From Coriaria nepalensis (taxonomy: Eukaryota; Streptophyta; Magnoliopsida; Cucurbitales; Coriariaceae), in the NCBI GenBank assembly GCA_027186245.1, contig CP114482.1:31205209-31269208 (forward strand): a stretch of DNA of 64,000 nucleotides, in the 5' to 3' direction. The translations under genes and the position numbers were made by a program. Every line of letters begins with the position of its first letter. Positions within the stretch are counted from its first letter, which is position 1. The notes under the pieces were generated by a model that did no database searches, was not told where the DNA came from, and saw nothing but the letters and a program-made list of their open reading frames with translations. Below, one piece after another: positions 1 through 12,860 of this stretch.

Positions 1-701
1 GTATAATCCTATGTTTTTTGATAATATGATCCATCATGTATACTATGTTACATACGAGACCAAATATTTCTTATGATCTAAGTGTTACGAGCAGGTTTCA
101 AGGCAATCCGAGTCAAAAGCATTGGGTTGTTGTCTAAAGCATTTTTAAGTACTTGAGAAAGACTAAGGTGATGTTCTTGGTTTATGGAAGATTTAACTTG
201 ATAAATGAGGGTTTCATAGAGTTTAGTTTCTAGTCAGGTGTTGATGATAGTAAATCAATTTCAGGATTCATTTTCACACTAAATGGTGGAACAATCAGTT
301 AGAAGAGTTCCAACCAGAAAACGACCATGGATTCCACCATTGAAGTCGAATACATTGCAGCTTCAGAACAACAAAGGAGGTGGTTTTGATGAAAAGTTCA
401 TGACCAAACTTGGCGTGGTTCCCAACATCTTCGATCTTATAGTAGTGTATTGTGATAACGACAGTGCAATAGCACAAGCAAATGCACCTAAGTCTCATTA
501 GAAATTTAAACACGTACTACAACGTTGTCACCTCACCTAAGAAATACTTGGAAGAGTAGACGTCAACATCAAAAGAGTCGACACAAATGACAACATAACA
601 TATTAATTCACTAAGGCACTTTCCCAACAAAAGTTTGATCGCTATTTTGACAAGATATGAATTAGATTCTGAAATGATTGGCTTGAGTGCAAGTAGGAGA
701 T
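1..701 (+). pseudogene. Ty1/copia RT end and RNase H remnant
   Basis: Conceptual translation in shifting frames recovers the C-terminal part of a plant Ty1/copia polyprotein. An RNase H-type stretch lies around 300-500, including LGVVPNIFDLIVVYCDNDSA and then AIAQANAPKSH. The usual tail of a copia RNase H follows to about 660, ending in a match to the common LSQQKFDR motif. Stops and frame changes show that it is dead. A purine-rich tract at about 691-701 is the likely polypurine tract just before the LTR at 702. The upstream part of the element lies outside the window. Assignment to copia is firm from the motif order; lineage is not determined. Confidence 0.85.
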
Positions 702-2735
702 TGAAAGGGGATACCCATCAAGCCAATCAGATTTTTGACTCAATGGGTGATACAATCTTTGTGCAGATATTAACAAGATATTAATTATTATCATGAATGA
801 AAGTTAGTTATTCTTTATCATGTATATTAATTTTGTTGAAATTAATATTATATGTTCTATAAATGCATATCATAATAAAGTCAAGTATTCTTAGTTATGC
901 ACTCTTAAGACCAGGATAGAGATCATGCTAATAAAGACTCAAGTCACTAAGCTCTATAGATACAAATTGTTCATTTTCATAGGATCTTGATAATGGACAT
1001 CGATTAATCCGGATAGACAATCATGTAGTTCTTTACCTAATTATTAGGATGGTCGATCTCATAACTAGTGGCATTAGTCGAACACCATGACTATTGTGTG
1101 GGTGCTTAGTAGAGATTAATGGTACTGAACGTGACACTTAGATACTTTTTAATGGTGATTAACATTGACTGTTAATGAGAATTATCTAGTGACTACTTTA
1201 TACGTGATCCTCAAACCTGAGACACTACGATTCCTTGAGTATAGAGCCTCATGCTTTGATATCATTCCAATTATCCCTACTCATATGTGAACACGAGGTG
1301 AATCATTGAGTATGAAGTGTTGTGCAAGAAGGTTGTGAGTTGTTAAGAAGAAATCCATCACTTCCATGCTTAGAAAAATGTCCTATGGATTATATGCTTT
1401 ATTGAACAATGAATCTCTACAATGTAGTATGGTATGAAATGAGTTTCTGTAAATCTACTGTCAATGTTCAATAAATATATAATGTCCTTATGATTTATCT
1501 ATTAGGATTTAACACTCGAACTATGCCCAAGGATGAATCGACATATTGGCAAGATAGAAAGATTGTTATTGTAAGCTTACTGTAGTCGTAATAGGTTCTT
1601 CCGGAAGATGGTACTTCTCATCTCCCGGGTAGTCTTGACAATTTTCTTGAAGTTAATCTTAACTTGGAGGTTTCAAGTTATTTCATCATAAGATGATTAA
1701 GCTAAATGCTTAATTTTAAATGTTTTTTTTAATTAAACGAATTTAATTTGGAATTAAATAAAATCATAAGGTATTTATGAAATTCTCTTGTCGGGATGAT
1801 GTAAAACCCAATTGGTCACACACATAAGATTCGTACTAACTTAGTTAAAGTTTCTTTCATAGAAACGAGAAAAATGGACCAAAATAATTTTAGGTGTAAG
1901 ATGATATTATGACTTATAGTTTGATTATAAGGATGAAATGATAATTATTAATTTGTTAATTTAATGTCATTGAGCAAAACTAAGTGTGGCATTAATTTAA
2001 TTAGAAATTATAAATTAAATAAGAACTTTTGTTTAATTATAAAAGTGTCCATAAATGTATGTATTAATAAACGAATATTAAAGGGTTACTGGGCCGGATT
2101 ATTAATTTGATTTTAATAAGCCAAATTAATCAAATAATTGATTAAATATTCATGCATATGACCCATTAGGGTGGCGGGCCGTGACATAGGTTTGACCCAA
2201 TTTTACCTTTTAACAGTTAAGATAAAATGCAACTCAAAGTGATAAAAGTTTTAAGTTAACTAGGAAACCTAATATGATTAGGAAATTATAACTTAGTTCT
2301 GCCTATAAATACAAACTAAGGGCTTGGCCGAAAAAACAAGAAGCCTTCCAATCCTCCGTGGCTTTCTAAAGAGAGAATAAAGAGTCTTTCTCCCTTCCCT
2401 TTTGCTCGAACTTATCATCACATGTGTTGAGATCCTAAGTAGAAACTTAACTATGAGAAATCAATCATGTGAACTAATATTATAAGATAAACACGTGGGT
2501 GCCTCACCATTTTAATAAGAAAAGTTTTGTAATCACGAAGACGAGGTATTTCTTTTTCCTAAACCAGTATTTAATTTGATGGGATTTATTGTACTTTTTG
2601 TAAAAAGTTTTATATGATATAATTTTGTACGATTGATCTTATAGAAACTATATATGTTAGGATGTGATCGGAATAAATTATAAATATTACTTCCAATATG
2701 TTCATCTTTTATTTGTATGCCTACGTTTCCTAACA
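702..2735 (+). repeat. 3' LTR of a copia element (~2.03 kb)
   Basis: The LTR starts with TGAAAGGGGATA directly after the purine tract and ends with CCTAACA. The start is a decayed form of TGTTAGG, the complement of the end. Related copies occur at 15484-16685 (+), 18876-20100 (+), 25200-26435 (+), 27226-29216 (-) and 29217-30128 (-). The end was fixed by matching the last ~70 bp to the complement of 27226-27300. A TATA box lies at 2304-2311. Its 5' partner is off the left edge. Confidence 0.85.
2304..2311 (+). promoter_or_regulatory. LTR TATA box
   Basis: TATAAATA lies about 430 bp before the LTR end, the expected place for the U3/R promoter. Equivalent TATA-like sites occur in the related LTRs at about 25985 (+) and 27648-27665 (-). 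Confidence 0.6.
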
Positions 2736-2751
2736 CTCTTCACTATAGACC

Positions 2752-3345
2752 TTGAATATCATCATGAAAGACCCGTTTAAGATTGCGCTAATCCAGTTGG
2801 CCGACCAAGGAGAAATTGATCCTATTGATCTCATTGATAAGATAGATGATCTAATGGTCACTCTAATGCTAGAGCTCAAAGTTAAATTCACTATAGGAGT
2901 ATTCCTCGTCAGAAGAAGAGGACGATGGAGATTTAGCTTGGCCTGTTAGGCTAAGTCTCAAATAATACAATGAGCCAAATCTTATTGACTTTCTAATGTC
3001 GTTTCTCGATAGTGAGATATTGGTCGGCACTGTCCCAATACCGCTAGATCGTAATATAATCACTTTATCGATTGACTTTTAGGCCAATCTGTAAATCCAC
3101 CTGAAGAAGTGGTTACGAGCGAGAGGGAAGTAGCCTTCCTAGAGTTGCAAACTCCGTTACGACTATTTGAAGCTTTTAACTTGGTCTAAGTGGCAATTGA
3201 GGGAGACTATTCGAAAAAGGTGGTCTTTGAAAAGTCGTCCATACAAATTTCATGTCACATTAAACTCCTCTACATCCAAGTCTACCAAGAAGGAGTGCCG
3301 ATCAGCCAAACTTTGATTTCAATAATTTGTGTTGGAAACAATATT
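2752..3345 (+). pseudogene. Ty3/gypsy (Tat-like) gag-protease junction fragment
   Basis: Broken reading frames resemble the plant Tat/Athila-type gag-protease boundary. An acidic stretch (about 2760-2940) is followed, around 3215-3320, by FEKSS...HIKLLYIQVYQEGVPISQTLI. This is the pattern that usually precedes the DGGAA protease site in these elements. The catalytic motif itself is not present, and the sequence runs into unassigned DNA at about 3345. Stops occur throughout. It might come from the same family as the gag at 23390-24960. The next ~190 bp to the gypsy integrase fragment holds nothing I recognise. Confidence 0.6.
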
Positions 3346-3539
3346 TGCACTCTACTAAATTTTACTCATACTAACTTATTTAATTTCATTTTGTAAACTG
3401 CACTCAATGGCAACAAATTAAGAATTCATATAATGCTCCATACTTCATGTGTCATATATTGCACGTCAGGTGATGAATGCACTCTTTAATACATTTATGC
3501 TAACATGTAATCAACTACTACACACATCCGTGGAGTTAA

Positions 3540-4215
3540 AATAATTTAGGATATTTTTCTTTCATTTCATCTTCCATTTCCCATGTAACTTCTTCCATCT
3601 TATGACTCTACCTTAGTACCTTGAATAGGTATAGCTTTATTCCTAAGTATATTTTCCCTACGATCCATAATTTTTACTAGTCTCTTTTTGTACGTTAGAT
3701 CTTTGTGGAATTAAATGGGTTCGATTTCCATTGTCTAAGGGATCAGTATATATTACTTCAACATGAAATGTTGTGTACGGAGGACATTTATGGTGGTATT
3801 GCGAGCTCGTAGGCAACTTTGCTAATACATTCCAGTGTTTTAAAAGGTCCGATGTATTTTTAGCTCAATTTTCCCTTCTTGTCAAACCACATAAGGCCTT
3901 CATAGCTATAACCTTTAAAAATACTATGTCTTGGACTTGGAACTCAAGAGGACTTTGTCTTTTATTTGTCTCATTTCGATTGTCACTTGGAAACTATTAT
4001 TGTAGGAGAATTCTATCAGTGACATGTATCAATTTCAAGGTCCCTTTAAGTCTCGGACATATACCCGTACCATATCTTGCAATGTCTTAATGGTCTTTTC
4101 TAATTGACCATCTATTTATGGGTGAAATGTTGTGCTAACTTTTATATTTGTTCTTATCCGCTATTACAGGCATTTGCAAAAATTTGAGGTAAATCTATTG
4201 AAAAACAGGTTAAAC
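3540..4215 (-). pseudogene. Ty3/gypsy integrase C-terminal part (split piece)
   Basis: Minus-strand frames show the C-terminal half of a plant gypsy integrase: a match to the FHPQTDGQSERTIQTLEDM region at about 4080-4140, then the SPLEFQVQDIVFLKV segment of the C-terminal barrel domain, an NTSDLLKHWNVLAKLPTS region, and a remnant of the HNVFHVSML-type motif. Many stops are present. It continues the gypsy element whose gag-RT-RNase H-integrase lies at 9472-12860 on the same strand. The two pieces are separated by a copia insertion (4249-9471). Confidence 0.8.
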
Positions 4216-4248
4216 ATTTCGCAGTAGAAGCGATTAATTTAATATTAG

Positions 4249-6055
4249 TGTACAACAAAACTTTTTTTAAAAATTTTTTTTTGATCCTTTAGATATGTAT
4301 AAATTAATCCTACAGCTATATGCGGAGATCATATCTTAGCCTATGCGAATCATTCAACAAGACTCACACCACAATCTTCCACATCTATCCTTAATGCACT
4401 AGGACGTGTGTGGGCACGTAGAGATGACAATATTTTCTATTTCTTTTCTTCTTTAGAAAAATCTCTCTAGAAAAACCTCTCTTCAAAAGCCTCTGTAAAA
4501 TAATTAGAATGTGATGTATTTATAGGACTCCATTATGTTTTTTCTATTTAATATTATTTTTAATCTAAACTCTTTAAATTAATTTAATTGATAATTCAAT
4601 TATAATATTAAATGATATGATAATTATTATATGATATCTTTAATTTAAATCTTTTTATATCTGATTTAAAATAGAATCTTTTTTTATTTCAAATCATATT
4701 ATATCTTTAATGACATATTTGATTTAGTCAAACATTTTCGAACCTTATTTAAAATAGAATCTCATCTATTTTAAATTAAATTATAGTTTATTTGAATTTG
4801 AAATTAGTTTCTGAAACCAATTTAAATTTTACTTACCTAATCTTAATATTAGATTAATATCTTATATCAATATAATATTATATATCATATCTAATTCAAA
4901 ATAAAATATATCATTATTTAAAATATGAATTTCGAAAATTTTCATTTAAAATTAATTTTTTAATTAATTACATAATTAATTAATTAATTAATATTAATTA
5001 TCTTATAATTACAAATTTATCCCAAAACACTATTTTCTTGCAAATAAGTCATTTTTTCAACCTTTGTAATTCTTACCCTCTACATTGTTTTATAGAGGCG
5101 ACCTGGGGACCATGGAACTATAATTTCAAGCTCTAATAAATTAGATTATTAATTAAATTCTTTAATATAATAAATCTAATTTATTAATTTCTATATTATT
5201 TCACTTAAAATAAGAGATTGCACTCTTGCAATTATATAACAAATTACCAAGCAATCTCTAGCAGTCCTTTGATTTTATCATTACATGCATTCAATTATCC
5301 AAAAATCGATTCATAATTAGAGCTGGTCAAAATTACTGATTTACTCATGTAATTATCTATTTATCCTTAAGTACCATTAATTTACTAATAAACGATCAAT
5401 TTATAACTTGATAATAAATTTGAGCTCAAAACTATTCAGTTCTAGAATTAGACCTCAAGGCAACCAATATACAATCTTTTATGAAGAATGTTTGAATTTC
5501 ATATCTGTAAATCATGTTCCTAGCCACTTATCTTAATGAATCCCTAAAACAAAAGTCTTTAGTCTGTTTTACAAATAAACCGTGATGAGTGAATCACAAG
5601 ATGCAATTGACATAACTAGGAGTTCGTGAACACTTAGGATTCATATTGATCTGCATATGGTCATATATTGATATGAATAGAATTCTTTATGGCAAACAAC
5701 ATTTTAATAAAGAATTAATTCATACCGGTTCATGTCCTATATAATCCAATCATATAAAGCACCTCCACTAAGATGTCTATCTATATTAGTGATCCGGATC
5801 TAGATCGCTCACATTCATAATCTAGCTGACCATACTAGCAACCATTAATTAATGATTCCATACTTTAATATGTTGTGGGCAATTTAATTCATTATCTATA
5901 ATCTTAATCATCTCGTATCAATACAAGATTATAGTTACATTAATGAATTTGAAATTTTGTGATAATTATACATAGTATTCAACAATAATACGTTCAAAAC
6001 AATTATGTAGAAAAATATTACTTTTCTTAATTTCATTAAAATAATACTCATCACA
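4249..6055 (-). repeat. 3' LTR of nested minus-strand copia element
   Basis: Read on the minus strand the LTR begins TGTGATGAGTATT (plus 6055 downward). Its first ~150 bp match 9311-9471, the remaining start of the 5' LTR. A TATAAATA box lies on the minus strand at 4517-4524, followed by an R/U5-like stretch. The 3' terminus near 4249 (complement ...GTACA) is an estimate. No clean target duplication could be matched. Sequence beyond it returns to gypsy integrase. Confidence 0.7.
4517..4524 (-). promoter_or_regulatory. LTR TATA box (minus strand)
   Basis: TATAAATA on the minus strand, about 270 bp before the inferred LTR end. Confidence 0.5.
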
Positions 6056-7400
6056 TACTATGTACTAACTCAAGTGGTTCTTTGGCTATTTGGCTATTTG
6101 TAGAGAAAAGTCTTTTAGTCATCTTTCGTTCTAGACAAGATTCACAAACAAGAAGGGTGCCAACAATTAGCTCTCTTAAAGGACCATCCTTTATTAACTT
6201 ATTTATCATATTAAGATTGATATGTCCTAACCTAAGATGCCAAAGATACATATCATTACTTTGAAAAATGTTTAATCGTTTGTTTCATTTAGGATTTGCT
6301 ACTTTAAATAATTCTGAATTATTTAATGATCTTTCATTTAGTCTGCAGATAGAGTCCATTAGTTTGTTTTGCATGACAAATATCGAAATCTTTCTTAGAA
6401 ATAATATAAAAGAAATATCAAAATTTTGTTCATGCAATATAGATAAAGAAATCAAATTTTTGCAAAATCTAGGAAGAAAATAAATATTGTTCAAAATTAG
6501 ATAATTCTTGCTAAAAACACTTCTCCCACTGCCACCAAATTACCTTCCACCAAATAGGATTCTAAAACAAGTAAATCAAATTTGCCTTTCTTTTTCTCCT
6601 TCAGCTTAGAGAGATACTTGTTACAGTTTCTCTTCCAATGGCCATAAACTCCGCAGTGGGAACACTTTCCTTTGGGTTCCTTTTTCTTAGAGTTTTGTTT
6701 TTCTTGTTATCCTTGCCTCTAGGTGACGTTTTGGCTTTCTTTCCCTTTTTGTCCTTTCCACTGGTGTACCTTCTCTTATTGTTGTTAACATAAAAGAAAG
6801 GCGGCTTTTGTTCAGCAGTATTTTCTTCACCCTCTTTCGACTTGGCATTTTTAAGGGTCTCAAAGGTCTGCAGTTCATTCAACAACTGACTTATGTTGTA
6901 CTGCAACTTGTTCATAACATAGTTGATATTGAATGCAGAAAAAGCCGATGAGAGTGACTCAAGTATGGTGCTAACTTGAGTGCACTCATCAATGGTAGCC
7001 CAATGTATTTCTGCCTCATGCATCGTGTTGATCATGTTCAAAATTTGATCTCTGACAGAAACTTCTTTCTTCAATTTGGCATTCATATAGGTTCTTGTAG
7101 CCTAATGATAACTTTGGTCGGATTGATGCCCAAACAAGACCTAGAGAGAGTCAAATATCTTATATGCAGTCTCTATATTTTGATATTTCTTCTTAAGAAC
7201 ATCACTCATGCTCATCAACATGTAGTAATTGGCCTTATTATTGGATTGGATCCAATTGTTATACTTTTTTCATACATTACGCGCAACATTAGCAATGAGC
7301 TCTTCAGGACATTCTTTGGTCAAGAAAAATTTAGGGTTTTCACAAATTAATGCCATGTTTAAATTTCATTTTCATCTCATAAAATTATCACCAGTTAATT
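6056..7400 (-). pseudogene. Copia gag to pre-integrase, pol truncated
   Basis: In minus-strand order the frames show a copia gag (about 7340-6600) with the typical YMNAKLKKEVSVRDQIL and VMNKLQYNISQLLNELQTFE motifs. A lysine-rich nucleocapsid-like tail follows. Next come the end of the protease region (FCKNLISLSILHEQ, about 6470) and a GAG-pre-integrase domain (WHLRLGHINLNMINKL ... CESCLERKMTKR, 6251-6060). Coding stops at a PLELVHS motif, where integrase should begin, and passes directly into the LTR start at 6055. Integrase core, reverse transcriptase and RNase H are therefore missing. In-frame stops in gag show further decay. Confidence 0.85.
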
Positions 7401-9310
7401 TGTACTTGTTGAGTAAAGAGGTAACGAAATCATTGATTGAATACATGATGATTGCTTAAATTAAATGAAACATACATCATTCATTATGATTGAAATAAAT
7501 ATTGAAGTTTCATAATAGTAAATATGATGCATGAATGCAACAAATAAAACACATAAGATATTTTATTACTAAACCACGATAAATTAACTCAATAATTAAT
7601 ATACCGCCTTAGCGTCAGTTATATTAATTTTAAATTTACTTTGAGGCATTCCCAAGCTTACAAGTCAAACTCAAAATATCTCATATTTTCTCTTTTGCTC
7701 ATAAGTTACTGTTTATTTGGTCAATACACAATTAATTATGTTTTTGTGAGTGAAACCCATTATTTCGGAATCCATGACTTTACTGGAAAGTTGCCACCTT
7801 AGGGTCGGTTAAGTTCGAAATACTTCACTTTTTCTTATCCTTTTTAAGAAGCAACCTTAGTATTGATATGGTCTGAAACCATCCTTAGGGGAACAAAAAC
7901 AAAGCCGTCTCGAGACCCTTTCCATATCTCACGGTATTGTACTAATAATGGAGACCATAGGTTATTTTGTCATATCAACCTTCTCCCACTCACTATTTCA
8001 AAATGTATGTTTTTATAAAACATCCTATGTTTTCAAATTAAAACTAAGTAATTAATTACTTGTTAACCAATTAATATAATCCTAATAATTGTAATACCAA
8101 TCCTATTGGAACTAGGTTTAATTAAACTCTTTTAATTCATATCTTTATATGATTCTAATATTATTAGGTGAACCTAATTTATAACTAATAGACTTAGTAT
8201 ATTCATAAAATTTTATTAAAACTCTTTTTAACAAAATTGGTTATTAAAGTCCTAATGTAAATGTTTGACTTTATAAGGTGTAATTACTTAGTTTAACTTT
8301 TTAAAAATTAATCTATTTATGTAATTAATTTCACTAAATAAATCACATAAACAACTAGGACAATACTAATTAAATCATCTTTCTACTCATAAGATGCATG
8401 ATTTAAAATAAAATTGTTTGGGTATTCATTTATGATATGTAATCAACTAATGCATGAAGATGTTATCAATCAAATCAATCAACATAAATAAATAGTTATA
8501 ATGGACCGCGTTATTTTGGGTATTTCTAAGATTTACAATATTTTCAAAAAATACAAATAAATAAAGAAATAAAAATTACATAAGGGCTTCAAGTGTTACA
8601 TCCTTCCCTAAGCTTTATCCATCTTAAATATGGACCTAACTGGTAATTTTCTAAAACAAACCTAATCCCTAAACCCTTAGAAAAATAATTTTTCTCACCC
8701 CAATTTTATATTTAACTTAATTATGTCTAATTGGGTCTAAACTCTTTTTGGGCCGATCAGACTTATTTGGCCTGAAAATAAATGTGTCAAAACCAATTAC
8801 TGGGCAGGTCATTGGTCTAACTCGTAACCTAACCTGTTTAAGCATCATGGGCCAAAGCCTGTGAAACTCCTAGGGTTAGCCACAGGTGGTAGCGGCTGGG
8901 ACAATCGCTCGTCTGACCAGCAGCCTTGTACCGCAGGACCATCCCGTGGTTGGGCTGCGTAAGACAGTCCTGCGGCTGCTACATACGGTGTTGATGTAGG
9001 ATAGATCTTACGTCATGCTGCTTGTAGTAGAGCCACCCTTAATTGCCATTCACTGCCCGTGAACCTGCCACATGTTTTTTTCTTCCTCCCTGTTGCCCAA
9101 ACTTTTACAACAAAAAAAAAATTGTACAAAAAATCCTATGCCACAAATCGGCTTATACAAAATCTAGAGAAAGAAATACAAAATCCAAAATCACCATACA
9201 ATTAGCGATCTATCATATCAACCATACATTAAAAAAATATAAACATCCATTTAACATACATATCGCATATATATGATAATGCAAAGAACCCACACAGTGA
9301 TTAATTTATA
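7401..9310 (-). other. 5' leader of the nested copia element, no coding
   Basis: Between the gag start and the LTR remnant at 9311 lies noncoding sequence with the look of a copia leader. It includes a stretch at 7600-7990 and a GC-rich island at about 8880-9060 in otherwise very AT-rich DNA. No ORF of note and no clear primer-binding site survive; the LTR 3' end and primer site appear deleted. Confidence 0.45.
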
Positions 9311-9471
9311 TATATGTATAAACTTAATCCTCTCGTACCAATACAATATTATAGTCACATAAATGAATTTGGAGTTTTATGATATTTATATATATTATTC
9401 AATAATAATACATTCACAATAATTTTATAGAAAAATATCACTATTAATTTCATAAAACAATGCTCATCACA
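9311..9471 (-). repeat. Truncated 5' LTR of the nested copia element
   Basis: About 160 bp match the start of the LTR at 4249-6055 (compare 5905-6055) in the same orientation, beginning TGTGATGAGCATT on the minus strand at 9471. Similarity ends abruptly near 9311, so roughly 1.6 kb of the LTR was lost. The flank beyond 9471 is gypsy integrase. Confidence 0.75.
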
Positions 9472-12400
9472 TGCTTTCAGAACATCATTCGCAACAAAAT
9501 ACGTTGTCTCGATGTAAACTTATTGACAGTAGTGCTCCATGTTGTCAGACAATTTCACTTACATAAAGCTATGCTAAGTACTCTAGGTAATATGTGTTTC
9601 GTACATATAAGAAATGCATCGATTTTTAGTTAATCTATTGATAATTACCTAGATTTCATCGTGTCCCTTAGTCATTTTCAGAAGCCTTACAATAAAATCC
9701 ATATTGATCTACTCACATTTCCATATACTCACATTTCCATATTGAAATTTCGATTGTTTGTAGCTCTCTTGTTGGACGCTGATTTTCAGTCTTGACTGTT
9801 AGACATTTTTCCACAAACTGAGCAATGTTCTTCTTCATTCCTAACACCTGAAGTACTTTTTCAATTCTTTGTACATCTTAATTGCTCTTGGTGTATGAAA
9901 TATAAAATTTTGTGTCTTCTGAAAGAATCTAATGTCTTATTTCATTGTCATTTGGAACACACATTCAGCTTAAGGCATCATCCACTTTATTTACATTTCC
10001 CGGATGATATTGTATTTCGCAATCGTAATCTTTCACTAGTTCTATCCACCGCCTTTGCCTCATGATCAATTCCTTCTGCATAAATAAACATTTCACTCCT
10101 TTGGTTGGATTTTACATCGCACTTTGTAAAGATAGTGTCTCCAATCCTTTAAAGCAAATACTACAGTAGCCAATTCCAAGTTATGAGTTGGGTAGTTCTT
10201 TTTTTAATCCTAAGCTAACATGAAGAATAAGAGATCACTGTCCCATTATGCATCAATAAGGCTCCCAAACCTAACTTGGATGCATCACTATATGTTACAC
10301 ATTTTGGAATCATAAGAATAAGTGCACTGGTCAAATTTTCCTTCAACTCCTTGAAACTTCTCTCACATGCTTCAGTCCACCCAAATTTTTTATATTTATG
10401 AGTAAGTTTGGTGAGTGGTGTGACGATTCTGGAAAATCCGTTTACAATTCGCCTATAATCTAGCAGGTCCTAGAAAACTTTAGATTTTTGAAGCATTCTT
10501 TGTCCTGGCAATTTACTTACTACCTCTTTAGATTGGTCTACAGATATGCCATGTTTAAAAATTAAATATCCAAGGAAAGCGATTTTATTGAGTTAAAATT
10601 TACACTTCTTAAATTTGGCATAGAACTGATGAATCTTTAAGGTTTCCAAAATCACCTTTAGATGTTGTACATGCTTTTTCTTGGACTTCGAGTAAATAAG
10701 ATTATCATTTATAAAGACAACAGTAATTTTTTCTAAATGTCATTTAAATACTCGATTCATCAAATCTATAGAGATGGTTGGGGTATTGGTAAGACCAAAT
10801 AGCATGATAAAAAATTCATAATGGTCGTATTGCATACAGAAAGTCATTTTTGAGACATTGCTTTTTCCAATTTTTAGTCGATCTTGGAAAATATTGACGT
10901 TCCTTGCAATTGGTCGAATAAATGATCTATCCTCATAAGGATATACGTTCCTTATGGTAACCCTATTGAGCTCTCTATAGTTGATGCATATTCTTATTGA
11001 CCCATCTTTCTTTTTAATGAACAATACTTGAGCTCCCTAAGATGAAAATAAGGTCAAATATGTCATTTGTCATGTAAATCTTGTTGTTATATCTTCAGCT
11101 CTTTCAATCCAACTAGCACTATGTAGTACGAAGCTTTTGAAATGGGTGATGTCTTGAGTATCAAGTGTATTTCGAACTCATTCTCATGATTTGAACGAAG
11201 TCCTGGTAATTCTTTAAGAAAGATTTCAAGAAAATAGTGGACCACTAGAATGCCTTCAGGTTTCAATTATTGTTCCTTACCAGTATCTACCATGCTAGAA
11301 AAATACCTGCCATAACCACTCTTCAATACTCTTGTCACTTTGACATCATATACTATTGGAATTTTATCTTCTCTTTGAATTGTCGATGAATTTACCCAAT
11401 ATCTACCATGCTAGCGAGAAGTCACATATAACCTTTTTGTTTCTCGTTGTGCTATATTTCGAGAGCCAGTCCATTTCTAATCTAACATCGAAATATTGTA
11501 TATCTAGTACCACAAGATTTACAAACAACTCCATATCACCTAACTTCATCGATATGGCTCATAATCAATTAGTTAACATCAACACATCCCACGAAGGTAG
11601 TGTTGTGTTGAATGCCTCAGCCAATTGGTCTATGAGGTATTTAATTTAACTAACAAACTTTGATGCAATAAAAGAATGTGTTGCACATGGAAAACAAAAG
11701 CACCAATCCCAAAAATAAGAATCTGACCTTGTATGATAATGGACAGACTTGCTTTCGCTTTGTCTCGAGCGATGGTAGATATTATGGATTTCTCATATTT
11801 CCCTTTACTCTTCCTTGATTTATTACAGGTTCTAGCGTAATGTCCTTCCTGCCCACAGTTATAGCATCCTATACTTCCGGCTTTACGTTCTCCAGAGTGG
11901 TTACCTCCGCACTTGTTGCACTAACCAGGGGGTTTTCATTGAACCTTGTTCTTCTTGTTCCAAGCCTCGATCTGATTCTAATTCTTGGAGCCTTTATCAT
12001 TTGAGTTTCCCAACCTCTTTTTATTGTTCCATCGTGGAGTAAACTTCCATTGATCCCAACAAGTGTTGGTATAGAGAATTGGACACTATTTTGTACTCCA
12101 TAAGTCATTCCACCTTTGTTTTCTTTTACTGCAACTTCTCTCTTTTCTTGCCCCAGAATCATTCGTGCTCAATCAATTCTCATAGCTTTATCAACTACCT
12201 TCAAAAACTGTGCATCATCCAAATCTATTACCTCTAACTCCTTGCGAGTGTCACGATCAAAGACTTTCTTATAATGTTTTACCTTGAAGGTATTTGTAGC
12301 CACCCAGATGTGGCGCATGCCTTAACAATTCAGCAAACTTTGGCAGCAATTCTTCTATTATTATGTTACCTCATTGTAAGTTTAATATGGGTACTTGTCA

Positions 12401-12860
12401 TGGTGTCCCACCAATAACTTACATTGTGTAATAAGTAAGGAGCATAATACACTTTCTTGGCATCAGGAACTTTTACACAGTCGAAGAGTCTTTCTAAGAT
12501 TTTGATCTAGTTCTTAACTATCTGTGGATCATGTCCACTTGAGAATTTAGGTAGTTTATATTTCATAAACTTTTAGGCCTTAAAGTTTGAATTTTTTGCT
12601 TGAGGTAGAGGTATTAGTTGTTGTACTAGCAATATTTCCTAGAGTTGTTATTGTTTTAAGAGTAAGGTGCCTAATATCTCACCTTGCTTGCAAGTTAAAT
12701 TCCTTAATTTATTTAAATCTTGGTTATTTGGGTCATTAGAGGGACTTCCACTACATCTAGGAGAGGATGTACTAGAAGTACACCCGCTTGTCATGTTTCT
12801 ACTGAAGCTAAATGAAGAATCTTTTACTCCCTATATTAAATTATACATCACATATTAATT
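9472..12860 (-). pseudogene. Ty3/gypsy gag-pol (gag, PR, RT, RNase H, IN start)
   Basis: Minus-strand order. Gag lies at about 12660-11830, with a retrotransposon-gag core (FDCVKVPDAKK, HNVSYWWDTM) and a CCHC zinc knuckle, CYNCGQEGHYARTC, near 11831-11875. The protease region follows (11750-11380), including a decayed DWL-type segment. Reverse transcriptase begins near 11330; [20 protein letters not shown] lies at about 11015 and [18 protein letters not shown] at about 10800. RNase H and the integrase zinc region span about 10700-9600. The integrase core begins and breaks off at 9472 where the copia element inserted. Frames are broken many times, so it is inactive. Domain order PR-RT-RH-IN identifies gypsy. 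Confidence 0.88.
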
